Shown: positions 58,530-64,000 of the stretch, piece after piece
Position numbering within the stretch: position 1 is the first letter of the stretch
How the letters are laid out: the number at the start of each line of letters is the position of its first letter
Assembly (NCBI GenBank): GCA_947034895.1
Contig: OX344761.1
Span: forward strand, 72,539,839-72,603,838
DNA length: 64,000 nucleotides
Direction of reading: 5' to 3'
Source of the DNA: Rhytidiadelphus loreus
Lineage: Eukaryota > Streptophyta > Bryopsida > Hypnales > Hylocomiaceae
Translations under genes and position numbers: made by a program
Notes under the pieces: generated by a model
What the model was told of the DNA's origin: nothing
The model's database searches: none
The model's input: only the letters and a program-made list of their open reading frames with translations

Positions 58530-59078
58530 ACAAGCATGGGCCTCACAAGCCTCTTCAGTAGCATAACTGGAATGGGACGTCAGAAATAATTGAGAAATTC
58601 ATGGAAATTTGAACAATTTTGGAGTTCTTGGACATTTATAAAATCTTCACCGAATTAGCCAATAAATTGAGTTCAGTCATGCACACAAAGATTTTCAATT
58701 CAGACATTGGGATGCCCAGAGAAAGAGATTTCTGTGATGGCTTACTGGTGGGAATTCTGGGGTGATACTCTTCATTCAGTTCCTGTTTACTGACTAAACA
58801 TTTTATGAGATGTATAGTAGTTTGCATTTCCAATTTCCAATACAATGCGACTCAGTGTAAATGTACATCAAATGCTACTCATTTGGATTACGTTAGGATT
58901 GCGTTAGGGAGATTAAACGGGATATTCACGATTTCAATATTCTCCTCTAGTCGCAATTCGCTTGAATGTTTTGGAAAGCTTTCAATCTTTGTAGACTATG
59001 GAGAAACAATGGAATGCGTGGAAAGGAGATGAGGTATGTTGCAAACTAGGGTGGATTGAAGGACACAGTTTGTGTTAC
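58530..59078. other. Sequence downstream of the Bet v 1-like exon
   Basis: I looked on the minus strand for a second Bet v 1 exon and saw none. No other gene was recognised. Confidence 0.4.
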
Positions 59079-59249
59079 CTTCACCGAAGGTCACAACCCG
59101 AATAGTACCCGCGCCACCATCACCCTCCAAGATCTCGATCTTCGCAAAGAACTCGGGCATGCAGAAGCTGGTCTCCCTTCTTCAAATTCTTCCGTGACAT
59201 CGGAGAGGCACTGCACTGGTATGTACGTGAACCTGAGCTCGGACGACAT
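59079..59249 (-). pseudogene. Bet v 1 / PR-10-like protein, first exon only
   Basis: On the minus strand, 59160-59079 reads MPEFFAKIEILEGDGG then AGTIRVVTFGEG. This is the family hallmark (the glycine-rich P-loop EGDGGxGT of the hydrophobic-ligand-binding Bet v 1 fold). It is followed at 59079/59078 by GAAG/GTAACA, a donor at the place where PR-10 genes carry their conserved intron. Upstream, ATG at 59249 starts SSELRFTYIPVQC, but it is out of frame with the loop; a piece NLKKGDQLL lies in the third frame. At least two small indels therefore seem to break it, or the true start differs. AAATAAATA at about 59346-59355 could be a TATA box 100 bp before the ATG. No second exon is visible downstream. 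It is probably a gene fragment. Confidence 0.6.
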
Positions 59250-59639
59250 ACTGAAAGGGGGAGATGAGAACGGAAGCTGAGAGATCAGGGATCAAAGATT
59301 GCATGGGAGCTGGAATGTGAGTTGCTTGAAAATACAGAGAAGAGGTTATTTATTTACAGCTCATCTGCGACGTTCTCACTCACTGCGGCAATACGCTTTC
59401 TTAACACGGACAACCTTTCATTGCATTGTGTCTTTTTCTTTGGTTGCAGAAAACGTTGTCATCGAGTACTCTTCCAAGTTCTTGAAGAGGATAAGGATGG
59501 TCAGTGTAGGATCGGAGGACACAGAATGGGCCGAGCCCCCTGCATTTCATTTCATGACGCGGATGACGTTATTGAGGTATCTGTGATGAGAGCATTCATT
59601 TAATTTGTTTATCAGCCAGCGCATTTGTACCTATTCATC

Positions 59640-60470
59640 GACTGCCGATCGCAGTTGTAGCAGGTGAATTGTGACCCCACCGCAACGACCTGCGACGGAC
59701 GGATCGGAGTGGCTACGTCCTGCTCAAGGCCGGCTTCGGAGTGTAATTCTCTATGCCGATTCGACGTTCATGTAAGGCGGGAGTCTATACAGAACAGGCT
59801 GAGAAACAGAGGGTCGTCTGCTTTCAGTGCTGAGGTTTCGCCTACGAGATCTCCAAACCGCTACGTGCGAAGCGCGCGCCTAGATTATTACCTTGACACA
59901 AGCTTAATTACGCCCTTGATACGACTAATTACAAGTCAAGAGCTCTTCACAAATGCTGTTCCACTTCGCGCAGGCTCAGAGAGTGACAGGCCCAAGCTTT
60001 CAAGCCACTGCTGAGCCATAAAGATTCGACGGATAGATGATGGCACGTTTTCTTTGCTGAAATGGACAGGGCGGCTTAGAAACTGATTAATCGACCACGA
60101 TCTACGGCTTTCTGTTGCAAGCGCACTTGACACCATTCCTAGGACTCTTGAGCAGAGATCATCGCGTCCATTCCTGCCATACGCATTTTGCAGAGATCTG
60201 AACCCTAATTTCTCAAACCTTCAGGATTTCGTGATGATATTTGAAGGAGCTGAACAGCGCCTTCAATTCATTTTTTCGCAGGTAAATGATTCTCTTGAAT
60301 CGCACATGGTCCAGTTCCTTAATTAGTACTCCAGATTTCTGCAACTTGTTGAATTAGCTCCGAAGCAGAAAGAACAGGAACCGATCGGATGGAGGAGACG
60401 TACACGAGGTCAACTTCTTGAACTCTTAACCCAGGAAGCGGGATGGGCCCAAGACCACTGATTTCAAGCC
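59640..60470 (+). repeat. Duplicated unit 3, left part, with LINE-free site
   Basis: Colinear with 20660-21059 joined to 28252-28890. The junction CTGAGCCATAAAG (60011-60023) is the single-copy version of the LINE target. It also lacks the MITEs at 28570 and 28900. Confidence 0.8.
60087..60461 (+). pseudogene. Unrecognised coding relic, best-preserved copy
   Basis: One plus-strand frame of 124 codons with a single internal TAG (60324-60326). It reads LRLSVASALDTIPRTLEQRS, later NLQDFVMIFEGAEQRL, VNDSLESHMVQ, FLQLVELAPKQKEQEPIG and RRTRGQLLELL. Pieces of the same protein are readable in unit 2 (28341-28890, with stops and a shift) and unit 1 (7688-7912, where the frame goes on to LLIDGDDADMVQSLAKKKK). 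Similar amino-acid reading over diverged DNA suggests a once-coding exon. The amphipathic leucine pattern suggests helices, but I recognise no family. No start codon was found. Confidence 0.4.
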
Positions 60471-62879
60471 TCACTGTCCATCACTCTGTTTGTTACCATC
60501 TTGCAACTAGATGTAAATAAAAATTTTCTATATTTCTCTTTCAGAGATGACATCATAGGTCTGCTACAATCCAGAGAATTTTTAATTTTTTTGGAGAAAT
60601 TTGGAATTCCTCTGCGTATTTTAAGAAAAAAATGAACAAAATTCATATCAAATACAAATCACACTCCAAAAATCTGAAAATTTCACCATGGATGTACATA
60701 ATAGTGTACGACATCATGGTGAAAACTAAAGCTATCCTGTCGCTCCAAAACTAGAAAATCTTGAAAGCACAGTTAGATATCCAAAGTTTATATTGCTATA
60801 TAAAATATTGAAAATTTACAGATTTTTCAATTGGAGTAGAAATTGCACTTGATAAACTTCATTTCATTAGTTGGACTCAATTTCAAGAAGTCAAGGCATC
60901 ATTTTTATGGCTAAAATTCACATCAAGATTAAATAGCAAGAAATGGTCAAAATAGACAACAAAGGTGATCCCTGGACCAAGCATCTTCTTCTTTGACAAG
61001 TCAATAATACCATAATGAGGGAATTTGCAATACTATTCATTGAAAATGTACTCAAGCAGCTTCCAAGAAAATTATTGAATGAAGAAAAGGTTTTTTAACT
61101 ACACGGACACTTCGTGCAGGCAGCCGCGTTACAGGGTGAATTGACGTTGATAATGCTGATGCGGGGCACGAGCCAGGAAAAAAGAGGACACTGGCTTGCT
61201 TTGGGCACAAACGACGAGGATTTCATCGTTAACGAAGAAGTGCAGCACCCCTCCTCTTCTCGAAGGATTTGAAAACAGGGGCCAGACCGGTTCTTTCCGA
61301 ACATTGGATCGGATGCTGACTGATACGCTACACTAACCAGGAGAAAGAAGCACAATTTCTTTGGGCCCAAATGAAGAGGATTTTATGGTAATAAAAGAAA
61401 TACACGTAATTTCATTAAATTGGCGCCATTCCACTACTTTGGTAGGTTTAATGGTTTAATGGTTTAAACCGAGTGGTTTGAAATGTACAACTGTCTTAGA
61501 TGTTTGAAATCTATCATTTTAATAGATGTCTGAAATCTACACCACTCTGAGAAGTCATGTTTATAGTTTAGACCACGCAATCTGAAATCTATTCTTGTCC
61601 TAGATTTGTGGAATCTATATCTCTCTTGAATGTCATTTTCAAAGTTCAGATTGGGCGGTGTGAAAATGGCACGTGCAATACCGCCATTTTAACGAAATTG
61701 CCCATTAAGTACACCAATTGTCTTCTTCTAGAAGAATTTCAAAGCAGGGACTAAAAGGTTGATACCAGATCAAATAATTGACGTATAGCGCTATCCCAGC
61801 GCTACTGCGGTGTTACACTGTGCTATCCGATCAGGCGTACGCGTGCACGGATGATAAATTGCATATATTGTCAGTAATTCGGACCGTCAATTTCGTTTTG
61901 TTGGATGAGATTCAGGGTACCCAACTGAAATTGTGAACTTAGTAGTAGAGATTTTCGTTTCCATTGTTAGCTTGGAGAAGTGCCAACCCTTGTTATGCTT
62001 GGAGAACCCCTGTCCGCTGCAAGTTCATAGTTAGAGCCAGTTTCCATTGGAGAGCTGGAGCCGGAGCCGGAGGAACCAGAGGGGATCATTAGATTTTGTG
62101 CAATCAGCCCCAAGGGGAATTGGCCCAGCTTCTAAGTCTAAAGCGGCCCTAAGTCAATATGTCAGTCCCAGCCATAACTACATAAAACCTGCAAAACTCG
62201 CTTCAACAAATACCCTGGAAATCTGAGAGTCACCCCCATTCAAACTCAAAAACGGATGAAAGCAAAAGAACTGATCAAGATGTGGTACACAAACTTCAAA
62301 CTTCAGATGCATACCCAGGTTGAGCTGGAGTTGCAGTGTCGTGACCCTGAAACGACGGTCTGGTCGCAGTGGAAATCATCCATTTTGTTACAGTCGGAAT
62401 CATCTGCGTTAAAATCACCATTGTTAACCCCGACATAAACGTTTTTCAGCCGATGAATGACAAAGAATCTCTCCAAATACGACAGAAATGCAACTATTCA
62501 TCCTCCAAAATTTGTGTGGAAAGGGAAGACCATCTACAGTAATTTGTCTTCCAATGAATACTTTTCCATTTTTTTAAGCCAACAATTCACACGGTGACAA
62601 AACAGATGATTTCCATGCTGACCGGCCCGGCGTTCAAGGGTTAAACTCATTGGGGGTCAAACGAGTGTGCAAGACCTCCCTTGTTTTCCACAAAACTCCA
62701 AAGATGAACCTACAGTAGGCACTCATGATTTACTGTAAATAGAGAGATTCCTTGCCATCGATCGACTACTTTTAGGCCTCCGCGTCCTAAACAGGGCCTC
62801 CGTGTTCTCAACAGCGCAACCGCGTGAAGCGCCCGGTCAAAATAGTAGTCTGAGACCTTGAGTGGCCCTTCTTTTTCTA
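60471..62879. repeat. Duplicated unit 3, middle blocks
   Basis: Colinear with 29950-32700 of unit 2 and in part with 7860-10160 of unit 1, without the Harbinger and MULE insertions of unit 2. No intact gene. The minus-strand frame 61095-61370 is not conserved in the other copies. Confidence 0.75.
61406..61706. mobile_element. Non-autonomous TIR element (MULE- or hAT-like)
   Basis: Present only in unit 3. Left end GTAATTTCATTAAATTGGCG, right end CCATTTTAACGAAATTGCCC; flanks AAATACAC (61398-61405) and AAGTACAC (61707-61714). It is 301 bp. The unit 2 site reads GAAGAAGTACACCAAT (31005) without it. Confidence 0.7.
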
Positions 62880-64000
62880 CGCATGCTGTCTCTCTAGCTG
62901 GCTGTCGCAATCTTGCTGTCGATGCAGTTTTCGTTTGAAGGTACAGAGCAGAGCTGCAGGGGAATCTAACTTCCTTTCCTTTCTTCCCTTCCGTTGCTGT
63001 CGAGTTGTGAGTCCTTGCGCAGTACGTGTTGTCTGGCTGATCGAGGAGTCAATCTATTGTGGAGAAGCTGCTGGGGCTTTTAAAAGAGGCATTTCTTTCC
63101 ATTGGAGACGAAGCTCCTGTCACTTGGAGGAGAGTCTTGGACTAGTGCTTGATCGAGCGGAGCTTTGATGCTTGCTGCTGCGATATTCATTCTGAGGTTG
63201 TGTTAGAACCCTGCTTCATTGGTAAACGGTAGTATGAGACCTGGTTAAAACGGTAGTATGAGACCTGGTTAAAACGGTAGTGTGAGACCTTGACTGACTC
63301 TGTAGCTCTCTCTCCTAATCAATCCTGTTGTCAAAGGAGTTTTCGTTTGAAGGTGCGGAGCAGAGTTGGTTACCTTCCTTTTAATTCTTCCGTTCCCTTG
63401 CTGCGGAATTGTTGTGAGTCGATCCTTGCACCATAATTACGTGTTGTCTGGCTGATCGATCGAGGAGTCGATCTATTGTGGAGAAGCTGCTGGAGCTTTT
63501 AAAAAGAGGCATTTCTTTCCATTGGAGACGAAGCTCCTGTCACTTGGAGGAGAGTCTTGGACTAGTCTAGTGCTTGATCGAGCGGAGCTTTGATGCTTGC
63601 TGTTGCGATATTCATTCTGAGGTTGTGTTAGAACCCTGCTTCATTGGTAATCGGTAGTGTGAGACCTTCAGTGGCTCTGAAGCTCTCTCCTAATCCTGCT
63701 GTCGAAGGAGTTGTGAGTCGATCCTTGCACCATACGTGTTGTCTGGCTGATCGAGGAGTCGATCTGTGGAGCAGCTGCTGGAGCTTTCTTTTGTTCCATT
63801 GGAGACGAACTCAAGGTCCTGTCATTTGGAGGAGAGTTTTGGACTAGTGCTGAACTTGAGCGGAGCTTTGATTAATTGTTGCTGCTGCGATATTTATTTT
63901 TGAGGCTGTGTTTGGATCGTGGCTTTCTGGAGCTCTTCTTCTGACCGTGTGGAAGTGGACCCTGGGAAGTGGTGAGAATGGTGGCTTTTATTAATGCAGT
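62880..64000 (+). repeat. Block R of unit 3, running off the window
   Basis: Three partial tandem copies (about 62893-63240, 63290-63640, 63641-64000) joined by a 24-bp direct repeat (CGGTAGTATGAGACCTGG core, 63226-63293). 63409-63900 equals 10849-11340. The putative donor GTGAGAATGG is at 63972. By position it should precede a third ankyrin gene. Confidence 0.75.

Overview
This is nuclear DNA from a land plant. It is AT-rich, gene-poor and full of transposons. The evidence for a plant is an ankyrin-repeat membrane protein with a C-terminal PGG-type domain, a plant-type LINE (DUF4283-like and CCHC ORF1; endonuclease, reverse transcriptase and zf-RVT ORF2), a Bet v 1/PR-10-like exon, and many short TIR elements with TA, TTA/TAA, 8-bp or 9-bp target duplications. 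I cannot name the species. There is no sign of an organellar or bacterial genome, no CRISPR array and no rRNA gene.

The window is built mainly from three diverged copies of one large unit in direct orientation. Unit 1 (about 7.0-18.8 kb) carries an intact single-exon ankyrin-PGG gene (12274-14088). Unit 2 (about 20.6-41.9 kb) carries its paralogue (36301-38124), which has one in-frame TAG exactly at the start of the membrane domain. Unit 3 starts at about 59.6 kb and runs off the right edge. Its last 1.1 kb is the block that precedes the gene in the other two units, and 492 bp of that block are identical between 10849-11340 and 63409-63900. A third ankyrin gene is therefore predicted about 0.7-0.9 kb past the window edge.

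Insertions make the units differ in length. The largest is a 5'-truncated LINE (21060-28251) with a 13-bp target duplication; the corresponding unoccupied site is at 60011-60025. It has several in-frame stops and one frameshift, an ORF1/ORF2 ATGA overlap, no poly(A) tail, and a 3' UTR with repeated UUCG-type hairpins. Non-autonomous DNA transposons fill much of the rest. Several are dated relative to the duplication by an empty paralogous site.

Between units 2 and 3 lies a 5.7-kb pogo/Tc1-mariner-type element (44283-50018). It holds a decayed DDE_1 transposase that was itself split by another transposon. It is followed by a very uniform 10-bp satellite (50061-50460), a 1.8-kb element with unidentified cargo, more MITEs, and a Bet v 1-like first exon on the minus strand.

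Only the 12274-14088 gene looks intact. The other coding regions are broken or partial. All alignments were made by eye.
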